This document shows positions 1 to 8,604 of a stretch of 64,000 bases of DNA, piece by piece. How positions within the stretch are numbered: position 1 is the first letter of the stretch; each line of letters opens with the position of its first letter. Source of the DNA: Pelagivirga sediminicola (GTDB lineage Bacteria > Pseudomonadota > Alphaproteobacteria > Rhodobacterales > Rhodobacteraceae); NCBI RefSeq assembly GCF_003072125.1, contig NZ_QCYH01000002.1:473405-537404 (forward strand), read 5' to 3'. Made by a program: the position numbers and the translations under genes. Below the pieces are notes generated by a model. That model worked only from the letters and a program-made list of their open reading frames with translations. It was not told where the DNA came from and made no database searches.

Positions 1-793
1 CCAGCTGCGGGCGGATGATCGCGGCGCTGAGGTTGTTCAGGCGCAGATTGTAAAGCGGCAGCTTGTTCTGCCAGCGCGCAAAGGCATCCTTCAGCGCGTT
101 GTCGCCATGGGCCATATGCTTGGCCCAGTTATGCTCGTAGGCGCCCGACATGATGACCGCGCGCGCCACCAGATCGGCGTCGTCGGTGATCATGATGCCG
201 CCCTCGCCCGCATTCAGCAGCTTGTAGGACTGGAACGAAAAACAGCCCAGACGGCCGATCGTGCCGATATTGCGCCCGTGCCATGTGGTGCCCAGCGAGT
301 GGGCCGCGTCCTCGATGACGGGCACGCCGCGCGCATCACACAGCGCCATGATGGCGTCCATGTCGGACGTGTGCCCGCGCATGTGGCTGATGATGACGGC
401 GCTGATATCGCCGTCCAGACGCGCCTCGAAATCGGCCATGTCGATGCGGTAATTGTCGCCCACTTCGCACAGGACCGGCACGCAATCGGCGTGGATGATC
501 GACGATGGCACGGCGGCAAAGGTGAACGCGGGGATCAGCACGCGCGCCCCGCGCGGAAGGTCCAGCGCCTTCAGCGACAGAAACAACGCCGCCGAGCAGC
601 TGGAGACCGCCAGCGCATAGCGCGATCCCATGACCGCCGCGAATTCCCGCTCCAGAAGGGCGACGGGCGAATCCGTGGAAGCCGTATAGCGAAACAGATC
701 GCCCGATTGCAGCATCTCCTCGATCGCCTCGCGGGCGGCCGCGGGAATGGGTTCGGCGTCATACGTATTGGGGGGCAGGGCGCTGGAGGCCAT
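1..793 (-). CDS. DegT/DnrJ/EryC1/StrS family PLP aminotransferase, 3' end cut by window
   Basis: This belongs to the sugar aminotransferase family that makes amino sugars for surface polysaccharides or modified sugars. Reading leftward from the ATG at 793 gives 264 residues before the window ends, about two thirds of the family's usual length near 370-400. The EDAAHSLG motif (residues 161-168) carries the aspartate that pairs with the PLP ring nitrogen. SFQSYKLLNAGEGG (186-199) holds the Schiff-base lysine K191. The N-terminal substrate loop is also normal. The partner genes of a sugar pathway would lie to the left, outside the window, so the sugar cannot be named. Confidence 0.9.
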   Translation of the reverse strand, partial: MASSALPPNTYDAEPIPAAAREAIEEMLQSGDLFRYTASTDSPVALLEREFAAVMGSRYALAVSSCSAALFLSLKALDLPRGARVLIPAFTFAAVPSSIIHADCVPVLCEVGDNYRIDMADFEARLDGDISAVIISHMRGHTSDMDAIMALCDARGVPVIEDAAHSLGTTWHGRNIGTIGRLGCFSFQSYKLLNAGEGGIMITDDADLVARAVIMSGAYEHNWAKHMAHGDNALKDAFARWQNKLPLYNLRLNNLSAAIIRPQL

Positions 794-875
794 GTTTCAC
801 CTTTTCCGAAAAGAACTTTCGGGTTTTTTAAACGAAATGGCGCCGGCTCGAAAGGAAAAACTGGCTTTTTCGAGG

Positions 876-1529
876 TCAAAAGGACTGCCACATGCCCAAT
901 TGTATCCCGAAATCCTCGGCGTGGCTGAGACTGGTGGTGGCGCCCACCTCGATATGGCGGCCCGGCGAGATCTGCCAGACGACGGAGGCGGCGGCGCGCA
1001 GGAAATCGGGATCGTGGACAAAGCCGCCATGCTGGACCTGCCAGATGATCTTGGTCTCTTCCCACATCGTCCATCCAAGGGTGGCATCGATGGCCAGATC
1101 CACGTCTTTCGGCACGATGATGGCGCGCGTGTCGAGGTTCGCCCAGCCGTCCCGCCCGAAAATCCGGATGCCGCGCCCGACGGAGATGCCGGGGCGCAGC
1201 GCGGGTTCGTCATCGATGACGCCGGCGGCCAGTTGGAACGCGATGTGCAACTCGTCGCGCAGCAGCGGCATCAGCACGAAAGCCAGCGCCTTGTACTCGC
1301 CGGTCTCGTCGCTGCCGATGTCGAGGCCCCCGGTCAGATCGGGGTTCAGCCCGTATTCAAGGTAAAACGTGCTATATGTCTTGGCGGTGTCGTCATCCAT
1401 GATCTTGAGGCTCATCGACGCAAACCCGTCACCCGGCGCGCGCAGCCATGCGCCCGCACGCGCGGGCCCACTGGCGAGCCACACCAGCAGGCAGCAAAGG
1501 GCAAGGGGCAGGGCATGGGCCGGACGCAT
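876..1529 (-). CDS. exported hypothetical protein, probable outer-membrane beta-barrel
   Basis: I do not recognise a named family. The 217-residue product begins with a signal peptide ending near ASGPARA (about residue 25). The mature part alternates polar and hydrophobic residues in short beta-like strands and ends in phenylalanine (GMWQSF), the usual C-terminal signature of outer-membrane barrels. It contains no cysteine after the signal region. It sits upstream of the aminotransferase in the same direction, with an 82-base gap, and is divergent from the monooxygenase at 1689. An envelope location is an inference; the function is unknown. Confidence 0.7.
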   Translation of the reverse strand: MRPAHALPLALCCLLVWLASGPARAGAWLRAPGDGFASMSLKIMDDDTAKTYSTFYLEYGLNPDLTGGLDIGSDETGEYKALAFVLMPLLRDELHIAFQLAAGVIDDEPALRPGISVGRGIRIFGRDGWANLDTRAIIVPKDVDLAIDATLGWTMWEETKIIWQVQHGGFVHDPDFLRAAASVVWQISPGRHIEVGATTSLSHAEDFGIQLGMWQSF

Positions 1530-1688
1530 GGCTCGACAATCGTTAAACTTGGTAAATGATCGGTTAACGCCGTTTGCGATTTCGATGATGCGTTACGTGA
1601 ACTCCCGCAGATGGGCGCAGCCGACGCTTCGCCTTTGCCTATGACTTTGGCGGTGCTAGGCTGAAATCGCCACCACGAGGAAAGCGCC

Positions 1689-2006
1689 ATGCCCCAGATT
1701 CAGCACCCCAGCCCGCACCAGACCGTCCTGACCACGTTCGAGATGACCCCCGGCACCGCCCAGGATCTGCTTGACGCCCTGAATGACGCCTATGCGAATT
1801 TCATCTCGAAACAGCCCGGCTTCATCTCCGCGGGCCTGCATATCAACGACGCGCAAACGCGCATCGCCAATTATTCGCAGTGGAAGCGGCGCGAGGATTT
1901 CCAGGCGATGCTGCGAACCGACGAGATGCGCAAGCGCAACCGCGATATCCACGCGCTTTGCCGCAGTTTCGAGCCGGTGATGTACGACGTCGCCGCGATC
2001 TTCTGA
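1689..2006 (+). CDS. antibiotic biosynthesis monooxygenase (ABM) domain protein
   Basis: This 105-residue single-domain protein has the dimeric ferredoxin-like ABM fold pattern: an N-terminal strand (TVLTTFEM), a helix covering the AQDLLDAL region, the QPGFISAGLHI strand that is the family's best-kept motif, and a YSQWKRREDFQAML segment. Such proteins are small heme-independent oxygenases or quinol-modifying enzymes, and most remain uncharacterised. The ATG follows a GAGGAAAG ribosome-binding site. It converges with puuB, leaving six bases between the stop codons. Confidence 0.8.
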   Translation: MPQIQHPSPHQTVLTTFEMTPGTAQDLLDALNDAYANFISKQPGFISAGLHINDAQTRIANYSQWKRREDFQAMLRTDEMRKRNRDIHALCRSFEPVMYDVAAIF

Positions 2007-2012
2007 GCCGCG

Positions 2013-3323
2013 TCAGAGCCCCAGCCGGTCGCGCAGCGAATACCACGTCATCGCAAGCGCCAGCAGCGGCGTGCGCAGGGCAGGCCCGCCCGGAAAGGGC
2101 GTGACCGGCACGCGTGCCATCGTGTCGAACCCGTCCGCCTGACCGCGCACCGCCATTGCCATCAGTTGCCCCGCATGGGTCGCGCTGCCCACGCCGTGGC
2201 CCGAATAGCCCGACGCGCTGAGGATATTGGGCGCAAGGCGCGCCAGATACGGCATCCGCTTGATCGTGATCGCCAGCGTGCCGCCCCAGGCATAATCGAT
2301 CTGCACGTCGGCCAGATGGGGGAAAATCTCGGCCATCGGCTTGCGCACCAGCGCATCGATATCGGCCGGAAAGCGGTAGCCATAGCTCTCGCCGCCGCCG
2401 AAAAGCAGCCGCTTGTCATGGCTGAGGCGAAAGTAATTCACGACGAACTTGGTGTCCGCCACCGCCACATCCTGCGTCAGCACGCGCGCGGCGTCCGCGC
2501 CCAGCGGTTTGGTGGCGGCGATGAAGTTGTTGATCGGCATGACGCGGCTGGCAACCTTGCGGTTCAGCGCGCCCAGATATCCGTTGCACGCAAGGATGAC
2601 GTGATCGGCGCTGATCTTGCCCTCCTTGGTGTGGACCGTGGCGCGCGCGCCCTCGTCGATCGCGGTCACCTCGCTGCGTTCATGGATGCGCACGCCCGCC
2701 GCCTTGGCCGCGCGGGCAAGCCCAAGCGCGTATCGCAGCGGGTGCAGATGCGCCGCGCCCATGTCCAGAATGCCGCCATGATAGGCGGGCGAGGGGCACA
2801 AGGCCTGCATCGCGTCGCGGTCCAGCTTGGTGATCTGCCGATAGCCATAGCGCGCGGCCAGATGATCGGCATAGGCGTGCTCGTGCTGCATTTCGCTTGC
2901 AGTAAAGCACGCATGCGCCACGCCGGGGGCCAGATAGCAGTCGATGTCGTGCTTTGCGATCAGCGACTTGACCAGATCCTTGGCATCTTCGGCCAGCTCC
3001 CACAGCTTGGCGGCATCCGCATCGCCGACCAGCCGCTCCAGCCCGGTCTGCTCCATGCGCTGCCCGCTGCCGAGCTGTCCGCCATTGCGACCCGATGCGC
3101 CGAAACCCACGCGCTGCGCCTCCATCAGGGCCACGTCCATCCCGGCCTCGGCCAGATGCAGCGCCGCCGACAGGCCGGTATAGCCCGCGCCGACGACCAC
3201 CACATCGGCGCGCGCCGTGCCTGTCAGCGGCGCAAATTCGGGCAGCGCGTCCGCCGTGGCGGCGTACCAGCTGGCCGGATATTGCCCCGCCTTGTCGTTG
3301 CTGTGCAGAAGGTTCAGCGCCAT
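2013..3323 (-). CDS. puuB: FAD-dependent oxidoreductase, gamma-glutamylputrescine oxidase type
   Basis: This 436-residue flavoprotein is of the DAO/PuuB (OrdL) type. It oxidises the amine of a gamma-glutamylated substrate to an aldehyde, releasing ammonia and hydrogen peroxide. The FAD-binding GAGYTG motif lies at 45-50 after a hydrophobic strand, and GRNGGQLGSG (79-88) is the conserved family loop. The C-terminal half holds the second nucleotide motif around GYSGHGVG. It is the last gene of the leftward amine cluster, four bases after the glutamine-synthetase-like gene at 3328, which supports the gamma-glutamyl role. The true amine could be putrescine or a relative. Confidence 0.85.
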   Translation of the reverse strand: MALNLLHSNDKAGQYPASWYAATADALPEFAPLTGTARADVVVVGAGYTGLSAALHLAEAGMDVALMEAQRVGFGASGRNGGQLGSGQRMEQTGLERLVGDADAAKLWELAEDAKDLVKSLIAKHDIDCYLAPGVAHACFTASEMQHEHAYADHLAARYGYRQITKLDRDAMQALCPSPAYHGGILDMGAAHLHPLRYALGLARAAKAAGVRIHERSEVTAIDEGARATVHTKEGKISADHVILACNGYLGALNRKVASRVMPINNFIAATKPLGADAARVLTQDVAVADTKFVVNYFRLSHDKRLLFGGGESYGYRFPADIDALVRKPMAEIFPHLADVQIDYAWGGTLAITIKRMPYLARLAPNILSASGYSGHGVGSATHAGQLMAMAVRGQADGFDTMARVPVTPFPGGPALRTPLLALAMTWYSLRDRLGL

Positions 3324-3327
3324 CGGA

Positions 3328-4686
3328 TCAGACGTTCAGCAGCAGATGCTCGCGCTCCCACGGGGAAATCACCTGCAGGAATTCCTCGTATTCGGCGCGC
3401 TTGACGATGCTGTAGACGCGGGCAAACTCGGGGCCCAGCATCTCGTGCAGCTTCGGCGCCTCCTCGAACAGATCCAGCGCATCGCCCAGAACCTGCGGCA
3501 CGTCGCCCTCGCCCTGATAGCTGTCGGTCTTGCATTCCGGCTCGGGCATCTGCTTTTCCTCAAGGCCCAGAAGACCGCAGGCAAGGCTTGCGGCGATGCC
3601 CAGATAAGGGTTGCAATCCATGCCCGCCAGCCGGTTTTCGACGCGCCGCGCATCGGCGCTGGCCAGCGGCACGCGGATGCCGGTCGTGCGGTTGTCGCGG
3701 CCCCAGTCCAGATTGATGGGCGCCGCGTGATCCTTGACGTAGCGGCGGTAGGAATTGACGTAGGGCGCCAGCACCGCGATGGCGCTGGGCAGGTGCCGCT
3801 GCATGCCGCCGATAAAGTGATAGAAGGCGTCGGTTTCGTTGCCGTCATCGTCCGAAAACACGTTCTTGCCGGTTTTGGCATCAAGGATCGAGTGATGGAT
3901 ATGCATTGCCGATCCGGGCTCTTCGGCGATCGGTTTGGCCATGAAGGTGGCAAAGCAGTTGTGCCGCATCGCCGCCTCGCGGATGAGGCGCTTGAAATAG
4001 AACACCTCGTCCGCCAGCTGGATCGGATCGCCATGGGCGAGGTTGATCTCCAGCTGCCCGGCGCCGCCTTCCTGCGTGATGCCGTCAATCTCGAAACCCT
4101 GTGCCTCGGCGAAATCATAGATGTCGTCGATGACGGGGCCGAATTCGTCCACGGCGGTCATCGAATAGGCCTGCCGCGCCGCGGCGGGGCGGCCCGAGCG
4201 GCCCATCATCGGCTGGATCGCCTGACCGGGGTCGGTATTTCGGCCGACCAGATAGAACTCCATTTCAGGCGCCACGACGGGGACCAGCCCGCGCTCGGCA
4301 TAGGCATCGACCACGCGGCGCAGCACGTTGCGCGGGGAAAACGGGATCGGCTTCATGTCGCGGTCGTAGGCATCATGGATCACCTGCAGCGTCCAGTCGC
4401 CGGTCCAGGGCGCGGCGCTGGCGGTGCTCATATCGGGGACAAGGATCATGTCCTGCTCGATGAATCCCGTCTCGCCCGCGGCCTCGCCCCAGTCGCCGGT
4501 GATGGTCTGGAAAAAGATCGAATCGGGCAGGTGGAAATGCTTCTGCTTGGCGAATTTCGAGGCGGGCAGGGCCTTGCCCCGCGCGATGCCCGGCAGGTCC
4601 GAGATGATGCATTCCACCTCGTCCAGGCGCTTGCCCTCAAGATATTCGCGCGCCGCTTGCGGCAGGTTGTCGGTCCAGTCGGCCAT
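3328..4686 (-). CDS. puuA: glutamine synthetase family ligase, gamma-glutamylputrescine synthetase-like
   Basis: This 452-residue enzyme has the glutamine synthetase fold and would ligate glutamate to an amine with ATP, the first step of the Puu pathway. The N-terminal beta-grasp domain (about 20-110, with SDLPGIARGKALP) is followed by the catalytic barrel. The barrel includes GQLEINLAHGDP, AMHIHHSILD and the RVENRLAGMDCNPYLG segment typical of the PuuA branch rather than GlnA. Its ATG directly follows the TGA of the upstream amidotransferase gene, so the two are co-translated. A second paralogue lies at 5484-6800. Confidence 0.85.
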   Translation of the reverse strand: MADWTDNLPQAAREYLEGKRLDEVECIISDLPGIARGKALPASKFAKQKHFHLPDSIFFQTITGDWGEAAGETGFIEQDMILVPDMSTASAAPWTGDWTLQVIHDAYDRDMKPIPFSPRNVLRRVVDAYAERGLVPVVAPEMEFYLVGRNTDPGQAIQPMMGRSGRPAAARQAYSMTAVDEFGPVIDDIYDFAEAQGFEIDGITQEGGAGQLEINLAHGDPIQLADEVFYFKRLIREAAMRHNCFATFMAKPIAEEPGSAMHIHHSILDAKTGKNVFSDDDGNETDAFYHFIGGMQRHLPSAIAVLAPYVNSYRRYVKDHAAPINLDWGRDNRTTGIRVPLASADARRVENRLAGMDCNPYLGIAASLACGLLGLEEKQMPEPECKTDSYQGEGDVPQVLGDALDLFEEAPKLHEMLGPEFARVYSIVKRAEYEEFLQVISPWEREHLLLNV

Positions 4687-5406
4687 TCAGGCACCTCTTT
4701 TCAGGAAGGCCGCCATCCGGTCGGCCATGATCTGATGTTGCGTTGGTTGGCCGACGCGCGCGATGGCGGCATCCAGCACCTCGTCGGGCACAAGGCCCCG
4801 TCCGCGGCTTTCGGCCAGACGGGTAAAGAACTCGTCAGTATGCTCGGGGTGCGGCTGCACGGTCAGGATGCGGTCGCCATAGAGCAGGGCGGCATTGTCG
4901 CAAAAGGCATTCTGCCCGATCACGGTGGCCCCTTCGGGCAGTTTGGTCACCTGGTCCTGATGCCACGCGTTCAGCGCCATCGGCTGACCGTCGATGATGT
5001 AGTCCTGACGGCCGACCGCCCAGCCGTGGGAGTATTTCTCGACCGTGCCGCCCATCGCCTGCGCGATGATCTGATGGCCAAAGCAGACGCCGACCATGGG
5101 GCGCCCGTCCTCATAGACATCACGAATGAACTGCTCCAGCGGCGGGATCCAGTCATGCGGCTCGTAGGCGCCGTGTTTGGACCCGGTGATCAGCCAGCCG
5201 TCGCATTCGTCCGGGCGGTCCGGAAACTCGCCATCGACCACCGCATAGGTGCGAAAGCTCAGGCCATTCCCCTTCAGCAGTTCGGCGAACATGGCGTCAT
5301 AATCGCCCAGATCGGCCCGGATCTCGTCAGGCGAATGGCCGGTCAAAAGGATGCCGATCGTCGTCATTTCAGGCTCGGGGGTGAGCGCAGGATGGGGGGC
5401 AGACAA
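4687..5406 (-). CDS. class I glutamine amidotransferase, possible gamma-glutamyl hydrolase
   Basis: This 239-residue single-domain amidotransferase has the nucleophile elbow GVCFGHQ with C108 and the HPE dyad at H186 and E188, so the catalytic triad is complete. Lying between two glutamine-synthetase-like ligases and a PuuB oxidase, it could hydrolyse a gamma-glutamyl intermediate, although its sequence differs from the PuuD type at 33.4 kb. The start is uncertain. TTG at 5406 has a GAGG ribosome-binding site seven bases upstream. ATG at 5367 begins the family-like MTTIGILLTGHSPDE but lacks a clear site. A 16-base palindrome lies 13 bases upstream of the TTG. Confidence 0.8.
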   Translation of the reverse strand: MSAPHPALTPEPEMTTIGILLTGHSPDEIRADLGDYDAMFAELLKGNGLSFRTYAVVDGEFPDRPDECDGWLITGSKHGAYEPHDWIPPLEQFIRDVYEDGRPMVGVCFGHQIIAQAMGGTVEKYSHGWAVGRQDYIIDGQPMALNAWHQDQVTKLPEGATVIGQNAFCDNAALLYGDRILTVQPHPEHTDEFFTRLAESRGRGLVPDEVLDAAIARVGQPTQHQIMADRMAAFLKRGA

Positions 5407-5418
5407 GGGAGGGCCTCA

Positions 5419-5434
5419 TAATTTGATCAAATTA
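5419..5434. promoter_or_regulatory. 16-base perfect palindrome, putative operator
   Basis: TAATTTGATCAAATTA is a perfect inverted repeat in the 77-base gap between the ligase gene ending at 5484 and the amidotransferase gene starting at 5406. Its AT-richness stands out against the surrounding GC-rich DNA. It overlaps the zone where a promoter or ribosome-binding site of the 3' half-operon would lie, so repressor binding is likely. No regulator gene is adjacent, so the protein is unknown. Confidence 0.55.
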
Positions 5435-5483
5435 AGCGTAGCGCAGCCGGAACGGCCGGGCAAGGGGTTTGGTGGAGCAGGCG

Positions 5484-6800
5484 TTACACCTTGTCCAGAT
5501 AGGTCTTCCAGTGGTGCGATTCGTCGATTTCGCCCATCACGGCGATCTCCTGCCGCTTGGTCTGGACGTAATTGCGGATCAGGCGCTGCTCGAAAATGCG
5601 GGGCAGCAGCAGATCCGCCTCAAACAGATCGACGGCGCTTGCCCAATCGGTGGCCAGTTGCGGCAGGTCCTGGCCATAGGCGCTGCCCGACAGCGGCGCG
5701 CCGGGGTCCATCGCATCCTCGATCCCGATCAGGGCGGCGCCAAGGATGGCGGCAAAGCTGAGATAAGGGTTGATGTCGCCGCCCGCGACGCGGTGCTCGA
5801 TCCGCCGCGCCCTGGGGCTGCCGCCGGGCACTCGGATCGCCGCGGTGCGGTTCTCGTAGGCCCAGCAGATCGCCGTGGGCGCATGGGCGCCCGGCGTCAT
5901 CCGCGCATAGCTGTTGGCATGCGGCGCAAACACCAATGTCGAGCCCTGCATCGCCGCAAGGCAGCCGCCGATCGCATGGCGCAGCGTTTCGGTGCCCTTG
6001 GGCCCGCCATCGTCGAAGACGTTGTTGCCGTCCGCGTCCAGCACCGAGAAATGCATGTGCATGCCGTTGCCGCTGTCCTGCGCGAAAGGTTTGGCCATGA
6101 AGGTCGCGGCGCAGTCGTATTTATGCGCGAGGCCGCGAATGAGCGCCTTGAACAGCCATGTATCGTCAGCCGCGCGCATCGCGTCCTGATGGTTCAGCGT
6201 GATCTCGAACTGGCCGACACCGGCCTCCGACGTGGTGGTCTGCGCCTCGATCCCCATCGCGTCGCACGCCTCGTAAAGCGCCGACAGAAACGGATCGAAC
6301 GCGTCCATCTGCGTCAGCGACAGGATCTCGGACGCATCGATGCGGCGCCGGTTGCGCGGATCGCGCACATGCTTCAGCTGCTTGCCGCTGTCATCGACCA
6401 GCGTGAATTCCAGCTCGGTCGCGGCCATGACCTGCCAGCCGCGCGCCGCATACCGCTCCAGCACGCGGGCGAGGGCGTGGCGCGCATCGCCGTAAAAGGG
6501 CGTGCCATCCTCCAGATACATCTGCATCGGGACCAGCGGCTGCTGGCTGTCCAGCCACGGCAGCGGCACCGGCCCGCGCGAGGTGGGGCGCATGATCCCG
6601 TCCGCATCGCCCGTCTCGAACACCAGCGGGCTGTTCTCGATATCGGCGCCCTTGATATCTACGTTCAGCACCGACAGCGGCATGCGAACGCCGTTCTGGT
6701 CCAGTCCGGAAAAATAGCTGGCCGGCATGCGTTTTCCGCGCATCTGGCCGTTCAGATCACAGGCCGCCACGCGAAACGTGCCGAAATTTTCGATGTCCAT
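5484..6800 (-). CDS. second glutamine synthetase family ligase
   Basis: This 438-residue glutamine-synthetase-fold enzyme is a paralogue of the gene at 3328. Shared landmarks are the N-terminal DLNGQMRGKRMPASYF loop, GQFEITLNHQD, GMHMHFSVLD and the RRIEHRVAGGDINPYLSFAA segment near the C-terminus. It is shorter than its paralogue and clearly diverged from it, so the two may act on different amines or form a hetero-oligomer. It follows the importer permease gene with 31 bases between them, tying ligation to uptake. GlnA itself is unlikely, because the protein is too short and lacks the adenylylation loop region I would expect. Confidence 0.85.
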   Translation of the reverse strand: MDIENFGTFRVAACDLNGQMRGKRMPASYFSGLDQNGVRMPLSVLNVDIKGADIENSPLVFETGDADGIMRPTSRGPVPLPWLDSQQPLVPMQMYLEDGTPFYGDARHALARVLERYAARGWQVMAATELEFTLVDDSGKQLKHVRDPRNRRRIDASEILSLTQMDAFDPFLSALYEACDAMGIEAQTTTSEAGVGQFEITLNHQDAMRAADDTWLFKALIRGLAHKYDCAATFMAKPFAQDSGNGMHMHFSVLDADGNNVFDDGGPKGTETLRHAIGGCLAAMQGSTLVFAPHANSYARMTPGAHAPTAICWAYENRTAAIRVPGGSPRARRIEHRVAGGDINPYLSFAAILGAALIGIEDAMDPGAPLSGSAYGQDLPQLATDWASAVDLFEADLLLPRIFEQRLIRNYVQTKRQEIAVMGEIDESHHWKTYLDKV

Positions 6801-6831
6801 GAGATGTCCATTCCGTGTGGGAGGGATTGAT

Positions 6832-7638
6832 TCACCGGATCAGGTTCAGGCGCAACCTCAATTTCTCGCGCCGCTCCTGCGGCAGGTGCCGGTTGAGGCG
6901 CATGTTGATCAGCCCGAAAACGCTGGTGACGGTCAGCGTCAGCAGGATGAAGAACCCGGCAAGGATGGGATAGGGCACGAAGGGATTGAACGTCTTGTCG
7001 GCAAAATAGCTGGCGTAATAGAGCGCGTCGCCGCGCTGCTGCCATGCGGGAAAGCCGCTGAGAAAGACCAGCGTCGTGGCGTGAAACAGGAAAATCGCCT
7101 CGTTGGTATAGGCAGGCCAGGCAAGGCGCAGCATGGTCGGCCAGATGATGCGCCGGAACCGGCGCCAGCCGGAAAAGCCATAGGCATCCGCCGCCTCGAC
7201 ATCGCCCTTGGGGATCGAGCGCAGCGCGCCATAGAAAATCTCGCCCGAATAGGCGGCGGTGTTCAGTACCAGCACCACCAGCGCGCCCAGCCAAGCCGAG
7301 GTGAAGGCGTCGAAAACCGCGCTGAAGCTCTTGAGGCTGAGGAACAGAAAATAGGCAAAGAAGAACTGTATGAAGAGCGGCGAGCCGCGCAGCACGAAGA
7401 TGAACCATTCGCTGGGCTTGCGAATCCATGGATTGGCCGCGCCCTTGCCCAACGCGACAGCGGTGGCGATGAAGAAGCCGACAAAGACGGCGATGACGCC
7501 GAAATAGATGTTCCAGATCATGCCCGAGCCGATCAGCGTCACCTGCTGGCACAGCGTGAAATCCCCGCGCGGCAAGAGCCGCTCGCCATAACCGAGGCTG
7601 CGAAAGGCATAGTCCTGGATGGTTTGCCAGCAACTCAT
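6832..7638 (-). CDS. polar amino acid-type ABC transporter permease (HisM-like)
   Basis: This 268-residue inner-membrane permease has about five hydrophobic segments and the EAA loop (EAADAYGFSGWRRFRRIIWP) that docks to the ATPase. The ATG at 7638 overlaps the TGA of the upstream permease as ATGA, so the start is well supported. It pairs with the permease at 7635-8564 as the second half of a heterodimeric channel. The HisM/GlnP style suggests an amino acid or small cationic amine as substrate, unlike the PotB/PotC type normally used for putrescine. Confidence 0.9.
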   Translation of the reverse strand: MSCWQTIQDYAFRSLGYGERLLPRGDFTLCQQVTLIGSGMIWNIYFGVIAVFVGFFIATAVALGKGAANPWIRKPSEWFIFVLRGSPLFIQFFFAYFLFLSLKSFSAVFDAFTSAWLGALVVLVLNTAAYSGEIFYGALRSIPKGDVEAADAYGFSGWRRFRRIIWPTMLRLAWPAYTNEAIFLFHATTLVFLSGFPAWQQRGDALYYASYFADKTFNPFVPYPILAGFFILLTLTVTSVFGLINMRLNRHLPQERREKLRLRLNLIR

Positions 7639-8564
7639 GCGCCAGCCTTCCGCTGCGCTTCGCCGCCGGTGGTGGCCTGTCCGTGGGTCAGCCGCGTCAT
7701 GATCCGCTCCAGCACCACTTCGGAGGCTTTGGTGAATAGCAGATAGATGATCAGCAGCGCCAGGAAATACCACACCCGCCAGTCGCCATGTGGATAATCG
7801 GTAAAGCGCGGATTGGCCGTGCCGCCCAGACTGCGCGCCCAATAGACGATATCCTCGACCCCCAGCAGGAACAGCAGCGGCGTGGCCTTGATCAGCACCA
7901 TCCACAGGTTCGACAGGCCCGGCAGCGCATAGACCCACATCTGCGGCACGAGGATGCGGCGGAACGCCTGGCGGCGCGTCATGCCGTAGGCTTCGGCCGT
8001 CTCCATCTGGCCGCGCGGCACGGCGCGCATGGCGCCGAACAGGACGTTGGCGGCAAAGGCGCCGAACACGATGGCAAAGGTCAGGACAGCGAGCGCGAAG
8101 CCATAGGTTTCATGCACCCATTGCGGCGCGTTGCCGAGGGGCAGCTTGGCCGCCGAGCAGACGATGAAATCGGCGCCTTGGCGGATCGGCTGGTCCCAGC
8201 CGGGGCAGAGCACCTTGTGACGCACCCATTCAAACGCCTGATCGAGCGCGATGACGAAAAACAGGAAATAAACGATGTCGGGCACGCCGCGCACCAGCGC
8301 GATATAACCCTTGCCCAGCATCCGCAGCGGCAGCAGCCGCGACCGCGCGGCCATCGCACCGCCAAAGCCGAAGGCCAGCGCGGCAGGCGCGGTGATGGCC
8401 AGAAGCAGCAGCACCGTGCCGAAGCTGGAATAGAAGGCCCATTGCTTGCCGGTCGTGAAATAGCAGGCAAACCACCGAAAGGTGCCGAGCGTTTCGGGAT
8501 CTGTGCAGAAACTGAAAATGGCGGACCTCAAAGCGCGGTTGGGATTTTCGAATATTTTAACCAA
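7635..8564 (-). CDS. polar amino acid-type ABC transporter permease (HisQ-like)
   Basis: This 309-residue permease is longer than usual for HisQ (about 230). An N-terminal extension of roughly 45 residues and a periplasmic insert around residues 120-155 account for the difference. The EAA loop ETAEAYGMTRRQAFRRILVP is intact. The start appears to be TTG at 8564, since no ATG or GTG lies between it and the upstream hairpin, and the ribosome-binding site is poor. It follows the binding-protein gene across a terminator-like hairpin that should lower permease expression relative to the binding protein. Confidence 0.85.
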   Translation of the reverse strand: MVKIFENPNRALRSAIFSFCTDPETLGTFRWFACYFTTGKQWAFYSSFGTVLLLLAITAPAALAFGFGGAMAARSRLLPLRMLGKGYIALVRGVPDIVYFLFFVIALDQAFEWVRHKVLCPGWDQPIRQGADFIVCSAAKLPLGNAPQWVHETYGFALAVLTFAIVFGAFAANVLFGAMRAVPRGQMETAEAYGMTRRQAFRRILVPQMWVYALPGLSNLWMVLIKATPLLFLLGVEDIVYWARSLGGTANPRFTDYPHGDWRVWYFLALLIIYLLFTKASEVVLERIMTRLTHGQATTGGEAQRKAGA

Positions 8565-8571
8565 GATGAAA

Positions 8572-8592
8572 GAGGGGGCGCGCGGCCCCCTC
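8572..8592 (-). terminator. intercistronic hairpin between binding protein and permease genes
   Basis: GAGGGGGC and GCCCCCTC form a perfect 8-bp stem with a five-base loop. On the transcribed strand it is followed by UUUCAU. The position just after the binding-protein stop (8605) and just before the permease start (8564) fits an attenuator or 3'-end stabiliser that yields excess binding protein. Confidence 0.65.
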
Positions 8593-8604
8593 GATCCGGA
8601 TCGC

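Noticed and set aside
3217..5421. 734-codon open frame on the plus strand
   Set aside because: It is antisense to puuB, the ligase and the amidotransferase, with no family resemblance. Long shadow frames are common in GC-rich DNA.
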